Assembly: GCA_028872915.1 (NCBI GenBank)
Contig: JAGWNY010000011.1
Coordinates: forward strand, 1-64,000
Origin: Verrucomicrobiota bacterium
GTDB lineage: Bacteria; Verrucomicrobiota; Verrucomicrobiia; Limisphaerales; UBA11358
DNA length: 64,000 nt
Direction of reading: 5' to 3'
In this document: in pieces, positions 43,922 through 52,549 of the stretch
Layout of the letters: each line of letters begins with the position of its first letter
Numbering within the stretch: position 1 is the first letter of the stretch
Program-made: the position numbers and the translations under genes
The notes under the pieces: generated by a model
Seen by the model: only the letters and a program-made list of their open reading frames with translations
Databases searched by the model: none
What the model was told of the DNA's origin: nothing

Positions 43922-44824
43922 ATGGAACTACGCCATTTGCGTTATTTCGTCGCCGTGGCTGAGGAACTAAACTTCACCCGGGCGGCGGAAAAACTGCGCC
44001 TCGCGCAACCCTCGCTCACCCGCCAGATTCACAACCTGGAGGAGGAACTGGGGGTGCGGCTGCTGGACCGGACCCGTAATCAAGTTTCATTAACGGAAGA
44101 GGGCAAAAGCTTTCTATTGGATGCACGGCGGCTTGTGGCGTTGAGCCTGGAGAGCGTGAAAGCCGTGCAACGGTTCAGCCGCGGCGAATCCAGCCAACTG
44201 AACTTGGGCTATCTGTTCAAATTTAATTTCGATCTCCTGCCGGCAACGCTGGCGGCATTCTATCAAACCTGTCCCGAAATCGCCGTGAACCTGTTCGACA
44301 TGTCTCCGGCAGAACAGCTTCGCGCCCTGGAAGCACGGAAAATTGATCTGGGCTTTGTCGGTCTGCGCCCGTCTGGTGCCAAGAAGAACCTGGCGGCGTT
44401 GAGCTGGGAGTGTGTGGCCCGTCACAATGTTGTCGTCGTTTTGCCGGCCCGTCATCCATTGGCGAAGAAGAGCAAGATTCTGGGGCGGGATCTCAAGTCG
44501 TTGTTCTTTGTCGCGATGTCCGAACAAACTCATCCCGGCTCGCGTGACTGGTTGACCGGCCTGTGCCAGCAGGCGGGCTTTACTCCGAGGATATTGCAGG
44601 ACGTGGAGTTGGAATCCGGCATCATGACGTTCGTTGCAGAGGGTTTGGGGGTGACGCTGGCGCGCGAGCAGTTCAAGAATTTGCCGCACCCTGGCGTGGT
44701 TTTTCGTCCACTGGCGTTGGCGGCAAAGGCGGATTACTGGATTGCGTGGCACCGCGAGAACCGATCCAAGGCACTGGGCCGATACATAGAGATTGTAAAA
44801 CGACAGGCAGCATTCTCGCATTGA
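43922..44824 (+). CDS. LysR-family transcriptional regulator
   Basis: 300 residues. The helix-turn-helix is NFTRAAEKLRLAQPSLTRQI (about 18-37), and the C-terminal effector-binding domain shows RRTxxxF...VALPARHPLAKKSKI-like periplasmic-binding-protein features. The 170-base space to the divergent OsmC gene is where a LysR operator would be expected, so OsmC is a likely target. Confidence 0.93.
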   Translation: MELRHLRYFVAVAEELNFTRAAEKLRLAQPSLTRQIHNLEEELGVRLLDRTRNQVSLTEEGKSFLLDARRLVALSLESVKAVQRFSRGESSQLNLGYLFKFNFDLLPATLAAFYQTCPEIAVNLFDMSPAEQLRALEARKIDLGFVGLRPSGAKKNLAALSWECVARHNVVVVLPARHPLAKKSKILGRDLKSLFFVAMSEQTHPGSRDWLTGLCQQAGFTPRILQDVELESGIMTFVAEGLGVTLAREQFKNLPHPGVVFRPLALAAKADYWIAWHRENRSKALGRYIEIVKRQAAFSH

Positions 44825-45568
44825 ATCTGATCGGCGCAGTTTATTACTCCGTTCCTATTGTCTTCGTCTGCAAGTGCTGAAAGAGTTTGCAATGCTCTTC
44901 CGATTTTCTCCGACAGGATTGCCAGCCCGTCAAAACTTGATAGCCACAGGCTACCCTCGCGGCCATGCTCCCGAACGATTAGGAACCGCGATTTGTGGAC
45001 ACGAATGTGGAACGGTTGAAAGACAGCCATCTGCGTTGGGCGGATTACGTGATGATTTCCGTCGCGTGGCGAGCAGTCTTTGAGCTGGCACACGGACCCG
45101 TGCGTAAAGCTTCATAGCCGCACGCTATCGGCACGATGCAAACAAAGTATTGGCCGTCTTCATCGTTGGGGGAGACAATGCATCATGGATGAATTCATGA
45201 ATCCTTCCGACGAATCCCGTTTGGCCGAACCTCGCGGCCAACCGAACATCGCCGTCCCATCCACATTACAATGCTCGAAAGCGGATCCCATCGTAATGAT
45301 TGTGACCTGCTTTGAGCTTGACCAAGCGCTGCACAAGGCCGAGTTAAACTGCACTTCCCGACGTCCGATTATCGTTTCCCTTTATGCTCATGGCCACCGA
45401 CTGGGGATTGGTCTTGGCATGCGGATTAGCTTTGTCAGCCCCCAACGCTGCAAGCCCACTCCCGGACCCAAACTCATTACTGTCGGTGATACGCGTACCA
45501 AGCGTGGGGCTGTTTTCTTCTTCCCGGGCTGGCGTCGCACTGAAATACCACGACGCAATGTTCTGTTG
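44825..45568. other. Intergenic region without recognisable genes
   Basis: About 740 bases between the LysR gene and the bL35-like ORF. Reading frames are present but codon use and composition are unlike neighbours and no family resemblance is seen. The upstream in-frame extension of the bL35-like ORF passes through it. It may be decayed coding DNA. Confidence 0.5.
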
Positions 45569-45871
45569 ATGACCAAGGCGCGTGAAATTCTTAGAGAATT
45601 CTTTGAAACTGGTGTTCGTGCCACAACTGCCGCGTGGAAAGTGTTGGGAGCGGAGGCACTTGAAACTCGTTGGGGTGCATTAAGCAACGAACCGTCAGTG
45701 TCCAAACGTTTCAAGATAACCGGCACCGGTAAAGTGCTGTTCCGGGGCGCCGGCCGGCGCCACCTGCTGCAGGGCAAAAGCCCCAAGCGCCGACGCTCGT
45801 TGCGCAAAGCCAGTGTCCTCGGACCCACCGATGTTTATCGTATCAAACAGAATCTGCCATTCAGTCATTAA
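45569..45871 (+). CDS. bL35-like ribosomal protein, atypical or decayed
   Basis: The 100-residue frame ends with SVSKRFKITGTGKVLFRGAG, then HLLQGKSPKRRRSLRKASVL and IKQNLPFSH, which is bL35 nearly in full. Instead of the usual MPK.KT start it has a 42-residue leader (MTKAREILREFFETGVRATT and more) that I do not recognise. It is not next to infC or rplT. It may be a second, remodelled copy or a pseudogene that lost its own start; the former should carry a matching ribosome binding site, which I do not see. Confidence 0.6.
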   Translation: MTKAREILREFFETGVRATTAAWKVLGAEALETRWGALSNEPSVSKRFKITGTGKVLFRGAGRRHLLQGKSPKRRRSLRKASVLGPTDVYRIKQNLPFSH

Positions 45872-45896
45872 CCCCCGCTTTTTACGACACAAAGTC

Positions 45897-46949
45897 ATGA
45901 AACACGAAACTATTTCCTCCCCGCCACGCGCTGCATTGGACGTTCCGAACTGGAAACCGATTGTCGCCCGATATCAACAGCCGTCGCCGGGCCGGGCGCT
46001 CTGGCAAGTGGCGAACACGCTGGTTCCTTATGCGGCGCTTTGGTATTTGATGCACTTGAGCCTGGCGATTTCCTGGTGGCTTACCGTGCCGCTGGCGATA
46101 CTGGCCGGTGCGTTTCTGGTGCGGGTGTTTATCATCTTTCACGATTGCGGGCACGGATCGTTTTTCAAAACAACGGCTGCCAATCATACTTTGGGCGCAA
46201 TCACCGGCGCGTTGACCTTCACGCCGTTCTATCATTGGCGATGGGAACACGCCATTCATCACGCCAGCGCCGGTGATCTGGACCGGCGCGGCACGGGGGA
46301 TGTGTGGACGCTGACCGTGCAGGAATATCTGGAGGCATCGCGATGGAAACGATTCGCGTATCGGCTGGCGCGCAATCCGGTAGTGCTGTTCGTTCTGGCG
46401 CCACTGTTTCTATTTCTGGTCAAACAGCGGGTGCCCTCGCTCAAGGCGCCGTTGCGCGAGCGTTACTCGGTCTATTGGACAAATCTTGCAGTGGGGGCCA
46501 TGATAGCCGGGTTGATTTGGATTTTCGGCCTCAAGGCTTTCCTGATCATTCAGTTGACAGTGGTGATGACGGCTGGATCAACAGGGGTGTGGTTGTTCTA
46601 CGTGCAACACCAATTCGAGGGAGTGTATTGGGAACGCCAAGATGAATGGGATTACGCCGCGGCCGCGTTGAAGGGCAGTTCGTTCTACAAACTGCCCAAG
46701 GTGCTGCAATGGTTTTCCGGCAACATCGGGTTTCATCACATCCATCACCTCAGCCCGCGAATTCCGAATTACCATCTGGAAAAATGCCACCAGGCCGAGC
46801 CGCTGTTTCAGACCGTGAAGCCCGTCACACTGTTCTCCAGCTTCAAATCCTTCACCTTCCGTCTCTGGGATGAACAGCGGCGCAAACTGGTGGGCTACCG
46901 CCACGTCAGAACCATGCTCCGACAACAACAGCGAACTGACCGGTGCTGA
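45897..46949 (+). CDS. Fatty-acid desaturase (membrane, three histidine boxes)
   Basis: 350 residues with hydrophobic helices and three histidine boxes: FHDCGHGSFF (about 81), HAIHHASAGDLD, and FHHIHHLSPRIPNYHLEKCH. It introduces double bonds into acyl chains with diiron chemistry at the inner membrane. The ATG at 45897 is chosen as it lies 25 bases after the bL35-like stop. It is not obviously linked to the flanking genes. Confidence 0.9.
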   Translation: MKHETISSPPRAALDVPNWKPIVARYQQPSPGRALWQVANTLVPYAALWYLMHLSLAISWWLTVPLAILAGAFLVRVFIIFHDCGHGSFFKTTAANHTLGAITGALTFTPFYHWRWEHAIHHASAGDLDRRGTGDVWTLTVQEYLEASRWKRFAYRLARNPVVLFVLAPLFLFLVKQRVPSLKAPLRERYSVYWTNLAVGAMIAGLIWIFGLKAFLIIQLTVVMTAGSTGVWLFYVQHQFEGVYWERQDEWDYAAAALKGSSFYKLPKVLQWFSGNIGFHHIHHLSPRIPNYHLEKCHQAEPLFQTVKPVTLFSSFKSFTFRLWDEQRRKLVGYRHVRTMLRQQQRTDRC

Positions 46950-47045
46950 CCGGTGCTGGAATTGGTTCTTGGTGAAAGCAACCGCGTGGCGTATTATCGG
47001 AATTGACCGCATAGGCAAATCTGCCCGTGCTTTCACCAATGATTC

Positions 47046-49328
47046 ATGCAGTCCGTCTCTGGCATCCGCAAAGTTGCTTTTCTCGGCGATTATCTGCCGA
47101 GGAAATGCGGCATCGCGACGTTTACGACGGATTTGCGCTGTGCCATGGCGGCGGAATTTCCGGCGATGCAGTGCCTCGTGGTGCCGGTCAATGATCTCGC
47201 CGAAGGCTACGATTACCCGGCGGAAGTGCGCTTCGAGATTGCGGAACAGGACCTGCCGTCCTACCTGCGCGCGGCGGATTTTCTGAACATCACCGACGTG
47301 GACGTGATCTGCCTGGAGCATGAGTTTGGCATTTTTGGCGGACCGGCTGGCAGCCACGTGCTGGCGTTGCTGCGCGAACTGCGGATGCCTATCATCACCA
47401 CCCTGCACACCGTGTTGCGCGAGCCAAACCCGGAACAGCGGCGCGTGATGCGCGATTTAATCCAGCTCTCGACGCGGCTGGTGGTCATGAGTGAACGGGG
47501 CCGGGAATTCCTGCGCAACATTCATCAGGCGCCGGAGACGAAGATTGACCTTATCCCCCACGGCATTCCCGACATGCCGTTCGCAGACCCGAATTATTTC
47601 AAGGACGAGTTCAATGTGGCCGGCAAGCAGGTCCTGCTCACGTTCGGTTTGCTCTCGCCGAACAAGGGCATCGAGTTCGCCTTGCGCGCCTTGCCGGACA
47701 TCATCCGGGAATTCCCAAAGGTCGTCTATATCGTGCTGGGCCAGACGCATCCTCATCTGCTGCGCGAGGAAGGCGAGGTTTACCGCCTGAGCCTGGAACG
47801 GCTGGCCAAAGACCTGGGCGTGCAGAAACACGCCGTCTTTTTCAATCGCTTCGTCGAAGTGGAGGAATTGATGCGGTTCATCGGCGCGGCGGACATTTAT
47901 CTCACGCCTTACCTGACCGAGGCGCAAATCACTTCGGGCACGCTGGCCTATGCCTTCGGCGCGGGCAACGCCGTGGTGTCCACGCCTTATTGGCACGCGG
48001 CGGAGTTGTTGACCGCGCAGCGTGGCAAACTCGTGCCGTTCCGCGATGCCCGGGCCATCGCCGCTGCCACGGTCGAATTGCTACGGGACGAACCGCTGCG
48101 CCACACCATGCGGAAAAATGCCTACAAACTGGGACGCGACATGGTGTGGAGCCGGGTGGCGCAATTGTATGGGAAGTCCTTCGCGCAGGCGCGGCTGGAA
48201 CACAGTTTTGTCGGGCGAAAATCGTCGCCCATCAAGACGCTCGACGAACAGCCCGGCCAGTTGCCGCAATTGAAGCTGGATCATCTGTTTCGGATGAGCG
48301 ATTCGACCGGAATCTTCCAGCACGCGAGTTTCACGGTGCCGAATTTTGCCGAAGGTTATTGCACGGACGACAACGCCCGCGCGCTTGTGCTGGCGCTGAT
48401 GCTGCAAAAGCTGGGTCACGGCTCGCCCCGCCTCGCAACCCAGGCTGCCGCTTATGCCGCATTCCTGAACCACGCCTTCGACCGCGGGCGCGGGCGTTTC
48501 CGGAACTTTATGAGCTTTGACCGTCATTGGCTGGAAGAGGTCGGCTCGGAAGACTGCCAAGGGCACGCGCTCTGGGCGCTGGGACTGTGCGTGGCGCAGG
48601 CCGGCCAGGGCAGTTTTCAGATGCTGGCGGCGGAATTGTTTGAACAGGCGCTGCCCGTGGCTGCGGAGTTCACGTCACCGCGCGCATGGGCGTTTACGCT
48701 CATCGGCATTGATGAATACCTGCGGCGGTTGAGCGGCGACCGGCGGGCGAACCACATTCGCGAGTCGCTTACGGCAAAGCTCATGCAACGATTCGCCGAC
48801 GCCGCCACCGGGGATTGGCAGTGGTTTGAGGACGTGGTTTCCTACACGAATGCCAAACTGCCGCACGCGCTGATTCTCAGTGGAAGTTGCCTGGGCAACG
48901 GAGCGATGCTGGAACTCGGCCTCAAGACCCTGCGCTGGCTCATCAAGATTCAAACTTCGGAGGCCGGCGCTTTCCGGCCCATCGGTTCGAATGGATTTTA
49001 TCCGCGCGGCAAGGAACGCGCGCTCTTTGACCAGCAACCCATCGAGGCCCAGGCCACGGTGTCGGCCTGCATCGAAGCGTATCATGCCACGAGCGACCTG
49101 TTCTGGGTGGCTGAAGCGCGCCGTGCGTTTGAATGGTTTCTCGGGCGAAACGATTTGGGCATGGCGCTCTACGATCCGGGCACCGGCGGTTGCCGCGACG
49201 GTTTGCACGTGGATCGTCTGAGCCAGAACCAGGGCGCGGAATCCACGCTGGCGTTCCTGCTGGCGCTGGCGGAAAAGCAGGCGCTGCAAAACACGCTCGC
49301 CAGCTTCAAGGAACCTGCGGGCGAATAG
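47046..49328 (+). CDS. GT4 glycosyltransferase fused to a helical glycosidase-like domain
   Basis: 760 residues. About 1-390 form a GT4 domain (KVAFLGDYLPRKCGIATFTT at the start, VLLTFGLLSPNKGIEFALRA, and TEAQITSGTLAYAFGAGNAV for donor binding). About 395-755 are helical with alpha-barrel features (DDNARALVLALMLQ, YTNAKLPHALIL, RPIGSNGFYPRG and DQQPIEAQATVSACIEAYH), resembling (alpha/alpha)6 sugar-processing enzymes. The pair with the GH130 gene 35 bases downstream suggests a mannan-like glucan made and turned over by the same operon. The acceptor is unknown. Confidence 0.82.
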   Translation: MQSVSGIRKVAFLGDYLPRKCGIATFTTDLRCAMAAEFPAMQCLVVPVNDLAEGYDYPAEVRFEIAEQDLPSYLRAADFLNITDVDVICLEHEFGIFGGPAGSHVLALLRELRMPIITTLHTVLREPNPEQRRVMRDLIQLSTRLVVMSERGREFLRNIHQAPETKIDLIPHGIPDMPFADPNYFKDEFNVAGKQVLLTFGLLSPNKGIEFALRALPDIIREFPKVVYIVLGQTHPHLLREEGEVYRLSLERLAKDLGVQKHAVFFNRFVEVEELMRFIGAADIYLTPYLTEAQITSGTLAYAFGAGNAVVSTPYWHAAELLTAQRGKLVPFRDARAIAAATVELLRDEPLRHTMRKNAYKLGRDMVWSRVAQLYGKSFAQARLEHSFVGRKSSPIKTLDEQPGQLPQLKLDHLFRMSDSTGIFQHASFTVPNFAEGYCTDDNARALVLALMLQKLGHGSPRLATQAAAYAAFLNHAFDRGRGRFRNFMSFDRHWLEEVGSEDCQGHALWALGLCVAQAGQGSFQMLAAELFEQALPVAAEFTSPRAWAFTLIGIDEYLRRLSGDRRANHIRESLTAKLMQRFADAATGDWQWFEDVVSYTNAKLPHALILSGSCLGNGAMLELGLKTLRWLIKIQTSEAGAFRPIGSNGFYPRGKERALFDQQPIEAQATVSACIEAYHATSDLFWVAEARRAFEWFLGRNDLGMALYDPGTGGCRDGLHVDRLSQNQGAESTLAFLLALAEKQALQNTLASFKEPAGE

Positions 49329-49363
49329 CGCCAACGCGAGCTAAAACCTCAACAGAAAGAAAG

Positions 49364-50833
49364 ATGATCACCAACACACGAACTGTCCTGCACACCAAAC
49401 GCATCGGGCCGACATTGACCCCGGATCGCTCGCGCGTGCTGATGCGCCCGTTTTGCCCGACCACCGACGACATCTCGCGACGAATCGTCGCGCGCGTCAT
49501 GGCCCTGCCGGAGGAGGAAGTCACCCGGTTGCTGGGCCAAGTGCTCGGTGAATTTTCCAACCGGCATGAGCAGGTTGAAGAGGTTTTCTGGAAACGTTTT
49601 GAACAGGTAAACATTTACCTCGAACCGGGCGCGCAACTGTCGTCCGAACGGCGGATGCTCATCGGCGCTTACTTTACGCACGAATATTCGCCGGAGTCCG
49701 CGGCGTTGTTCAATCCGTCCATCGTGCCGCACCCTGACCAGTCCGGGCTGCCGAAGGGCGCGCTGCGTTTCATCTTAAGCCTGCGCGCCACGGGCGAAGG
49801 ACACATTTCCTCCATCACCTTCCGCACCGGCGTGGTCAGCGCGCATCATCGCATCACGCTCACGCCACCCGTGCCGTTTGTGACGGAGCCGGAACGGGTG
49901 CCCAACGCCGCCTACGTCAAAGGATTGTTCATCCACAAACTTGAGGAGGCGGGAGTGCAAAATGATTTTTGCCGGCGCGTGCTGGACCAGCTTCACGAAG
50001 ACTTCACGCTGAAGGAACTGCGCCAGGTCCTGCTGGCCTCGGGCCTGACGACGGACACCTCCGACGCGACGGCGGCCCGGGCCGCGCGCGGCCTCCTGCT
50101 GCTGGCGGAATCGAATTACGAAGTGAACTTTGCGCCCGACAGTCATGTTTCGCAGCGCGTCCTCTTTCCATCCACGCCCAGCCAAAGCAACGGCATTGAA
50201 GACGCGCGCTTCGTCCGGTTCCAGAACGACGACGGCAGTTTCACCTACTACGCAACTTACACGGCCTACGACGGCAAGATCACGTTGCCGCAGTTGCTGG
50301 AGACGCCAGACTTCGTGCATTTCAAGTTCAGCACGCTCAACGGCCCCGCGGTGCAGAACAAAGGCATGGCCCTGTTCCCGCGCAAAATCAACGGCCAATA
50401 TGCAATGCTTTCGCGCCAGGATGACGAGAACATTCTCCTGATGTTCTCGGACAACATACGTTTCTGGCAGACGCCAAAAATGTTGTTGTCGCCCGCGCAA
50501 CCCTGGGAATTCTTCAAGATCGGCAACTGCGGTTCACCGATTGAAACGGAGGCGGGTTGGCTGGTGTTAAGCCACGGCGTCGGCGCGATGCGAAAATATT
50601 GTCTGGGCGCGTTCCTGCTCGACCTGAACGACCCTGCACGCGTCATCGGACGCCTGCGCGAGCCGCTGCTGTCGCCAAACGAAACCGAGCGTGAAGGTTA
50701 TGTGCCGAATGTCATTTACACCTGCGGCGCGCAATTGCACGGACGCGAACTCATCATCCCCTACGCCATGAGCGATTCCGCCACCAGCTTCGCCACTGTT
50801 TCCCTGGATGAACTACTGGCCGCGATGGAGTGA
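49364..50833 (+). CDS. GH130 family (mannoside phosphorylase/hydrolase) protein
   Basis: 489 residues with a five-blade beta-propeller. The family motif is SNGIEDARFVRFQND, preceded by an N-terminal region with FNPSIVPHPDQSG and followed by FKIGNCGSPIETEAGWLVLS. GH130 enzymes phosphorolyse or hydrolyse beta-mannosides. The ATG at 49364 follows the GT4-fusion stop by 35 bases, so one transcript is likely. Reported GT-GH130 neighbours in other bacteria make or recycle mannosides. Confidence 0.87.
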   Translation: MITNTRTVLHTKRIGPTLTPDRSRVLMRPFCPTTDDISRRIVARVMALPEEEVTRLLGQVLGEFSNRHEQVEEVFWKRFEQVNIYLEPGAQLSSERRMLIGAYFTHEYSPESAALFNPSIVPHPDQSGLPKGALRFILSLRATGEGHISSITFRTGVVSAHHRITLTPPVPFVTEPERVPNAAYVKGLFIHKLEEAGVQNDFCRRVLDQLHEDFTLKELRQVLLASGLTTDTSDATAARAARGLLLLAESNYEVNFAPDSHVSQRVLFPSTPSQSNGIEDARFVRFQNDDGSFTYYATYTAYDGKITLPQLLETPDFVHFKFSTLNGPAVQNKGMALFPRKINGQYAMLSRQDDENILLMFSDNIRFWQTPKMLLSPAQPWEFFKIGNCGSPIETEAGWLVLSHGVGAMRKYCLGAFLLDLNDPARVIGRLREPLLSPNETEREGYVPNVIYTCGAQLHGRELIIPYAMSDSATSFATVSLDELLAAME

Positions 50834-51054
50834 AACCTTTCGTGAAGAGCAGCCGATCCGAACTGTTTGTGGTCTTCCAGCCTGGTGCGTTCTTCCTTTT
50901 CCAGATCGGCCAGCTTCAACTTGGCGACACTGAGACCGTGGTTTCGAGGGAACAGCGAATCAACTTGCCGCAGGCACGGATTCCGGCAAGGATGTTTCCG
51001 CTTTGTCAATTCGGAACGTTTACCGCGTCGGCAAGCAATTGTGAATAAATGAGC

Positions 51055-51144
51055 GGAAGGGTGGCTGAGTGGTTAAAGGCACCTGACTCGAAATCAGGCG
51101 TACGGGCAACCGTACCGTGGGTTCGAATCCCACCCCTTCCGCCA
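51055..51144 (+). tRNA. tRNA-Ser (anticodon CGA)
   Basis: A 90-base cloverleaf: acceptor GGAAGGG with CCCTTCC, discriminator G, and encoded CCA. The anticodon stem CTGA/TCAG has the loop with CGA (51089-51091). The long variable arm GTACGGGCAACCGTAC marks serine tRNA, and the T loop is TTCGAAT. It reads TCG codons and is the likely integration target of the downstream element. Confidence 0.96.
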
Positions 51145-51170
51145 TCCTTAATGTGTTTGTTTTCAACAGG

Positions 51171-51364
51171 ATGGCAAAATCAGAGGAGGCAAGTGCCAGT
51201 GAAAGTGCCAGTGAAATCAATACCGGTTTACCACCGCTCAACTACGGGTTGAATACTGGCCGACCACTGGAAATGACGGGATTCGCCGCCCGTCTGGTGT
51301 AGCTGATACACCAAAAGCCGCGCGCAGCTTCGTAACTTCGGACAGGAAAAAGTCTGAGTTATGA
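51171..51364 (+). pseudogene. Small ORF with frameshift, coupled to the integrase
   Basis: The first frame runs from ATG at 51171 (MAKSEEASASESASE) to a stop at 51300 after FAARLV. A second frame begins immediately after (ADTPKAARSFVTSDRKKSEL) and ends in TGA that overlaps the integrase ATG. Removing two bases in the GTGT run at 51297-51300 would join the frames as RLVADTPKAA. It is a small gene with a two-base insertion, or translation slips here. Function unknown. Confidence 0.5.
51193..51216 (+). repeat. Tandem 12-base repeat between tRNA and integrase
   Basis: Two exact tandem copies of GTGCCAGTGAAA at 51193-51204 and 51205-51216, inside the coding part of the small ORF. The location between tRNA-Ser and the integrase fits an arm-type binding site for the recombinase; it could equally be a slippage expansion. 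Confidence 0.7.
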
Positions 51365-52428
51365 AACGCCGTTACATCCTTTACCGCCGCAAGCTGGGCG
51401 GGATGTTCTACGTTGAGGACACCGAGACCCGCAAACAGGAGAGCCTGGGGACCAAAGACCGCGCCGAGGCCACGGCCCTGCTCAACGCCCGCAACGAATC
51501 CGTCCGACAACCGCAACTGAACCTCCAGATCGCCAAGGCCTATCTCGCCGGAACCGATTCGGGGGTTTCAAAACGGACCTGGCAGGATGCGTTCAACGCC
51601 ATTATCGAAAACAAACATGGACCAACCAAGGAGCGCTGGCAGCGCGCCGTCAAACAGGAGGCATTTGATCTGATTCTTCCGCTGATCATTATCGAGACGC
51701 AGGCGGAGCAACTGTTCGCCTGCCTCAAGGCAGGCACGGTCAGCACGAATGTTCATCTGCGTGAGTTGCACAACTTCTGCATTTCGATGAACTGGCTGGC
51801 CTGGCCGATCATCCCCAAACGGCTTTGGCCCAAAATCGAATACAAGCCCAAACGGGCCATCAGGGCGGACGAACATCAAAGGATTATCGAACGGGAACCC
51901 AATCCCGAAAACCGGAGTTTTTATGAACTGTGCTGGCACCTGGGCGGTTCACAAACGGATGTCGCCAACCTAGAGGCGGAGAACATTGATTGGAATGACC
52001 GCGTCATTTCCTATGCCCGCCGAAAGACCGGCAGCCGGGCGTTCATTCATTTTGGGCCGGCGGTGGAAACGATCCTCCGTTCGTTGCCGACCCAAGGTTT
52101 TCTGTTTCCGAGGCTCGCTTTGCTGAAGGAAAAGTATCGGGGGCAGGAATTCAGACGCCGCTGCGCCGGTCTGGGGATTACCGGCGTCACTCTGCATTGT
52201 TACCGCTATGCCTGGGCGGAGCGGGCGAAAATGTGCGGCTATCCCGAGCGATTCGCGCAGGAGGCGCTCGGCCACAACAGCAAGGCGGTGCATCGCGCTT
52301 ACGCGCGCCGGGCACAGGTAAAACTGCCGTCACTGGAGAGCTACGAGCGGCAGGCGGCGGAAGGTTGCATCATCCAACTTCCGCAGTTCTCCCCGGAAAA
52401 GCATGGCAACGGGCAGAAGGTTGGTTGA
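51361..52428 (+). CDS. int: Tyrosine recombinase/integrase of the element
   Basis: 355 residues. The catalytic region carries LHCYRYAWAERAK (His279-x-x-Arg282) and LGHNSKAVHRAYARR (His305, Tyr314 nucleophile). The first catalytic arginine, usually in a G-R-x-E context, is not found: the aligned segment is WHLGGSQTDVANLE, with Ser-Gln in its place. The start overlaps the small ORF's stop (ATGA). It likely inserts the element into the tRNA-Ser 3' end. Variants of this kind exist in Verrucomicrobia; activity is uncertain. Confidence 0.88.
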   Translation: MKRRYILYRRKLGGMFYVEDTETRKQESLGTKDRAEATALLNARNESVRQPQLNLQIAKAYLAGTDSGVSKRTWQDAFNAIIENKHGPTKERWQRAVKQEAFDLILPLIIIETQAEQLFACLKAGTVSTNVHLRELHNFCISMNWLAWPIIPKRLWPKIEYKPKRAIRADEHQRIIEREPNPENRSFYELCWHLGGSQTDVANLEAENIDWNDRVISYARRKTGSRAFIHFGPAVETILRSLPTQGFLFPRLALLKEKYRGQEFRRRCAGLGITGVTLHCYRYAWAERAKMCGYPERFAQEALGHNSKAVHRAYARRAQVKLPSLESYERQAAEGCIIQLPQFSPEKHGNGQKVG

Positions 52429-52483
52429 ATGAACCCGATCACGTTTCAACTTCGCAGGGCCGAAATAAATGGGAAAAAAGTGT

Positions 52484-52549
52484 TTGACCATGTTCACGAA
52501 ATATGCCATGTTCACGACATCGTGAACATGGCAGTTTCCGTGAACAATC
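52484..52549 (+). promoter_or_regulatory. Four-half-site operator of the AbiE module
   Basis: Two direct half-sites TGTTCACG at 52491-52498 and 52509-52516, and two inverted CGTGAACA at 52521-52528 and 52539-52546, are placed 18 bases apart on each side and exactly symmetric about 52518.5. The inner pair forms 13-base perfect arms (GCCATGTTCACGA and complement) around two bases. A -35-like TTGACC at 52484 precedes them. The antitoxin ATG (52528) sits in the inner right half-site. This is the expected place for antitoxin autorepression. Confidence 0.8.

Noticed and set aside
45080-45568. Upstream in-frame extension of the bL35-like ORF
   Set aside because: The reading frame is open but the translated sequence shows no family resemblance and unusual composition; only the part from the ATG at 45569 is retained.
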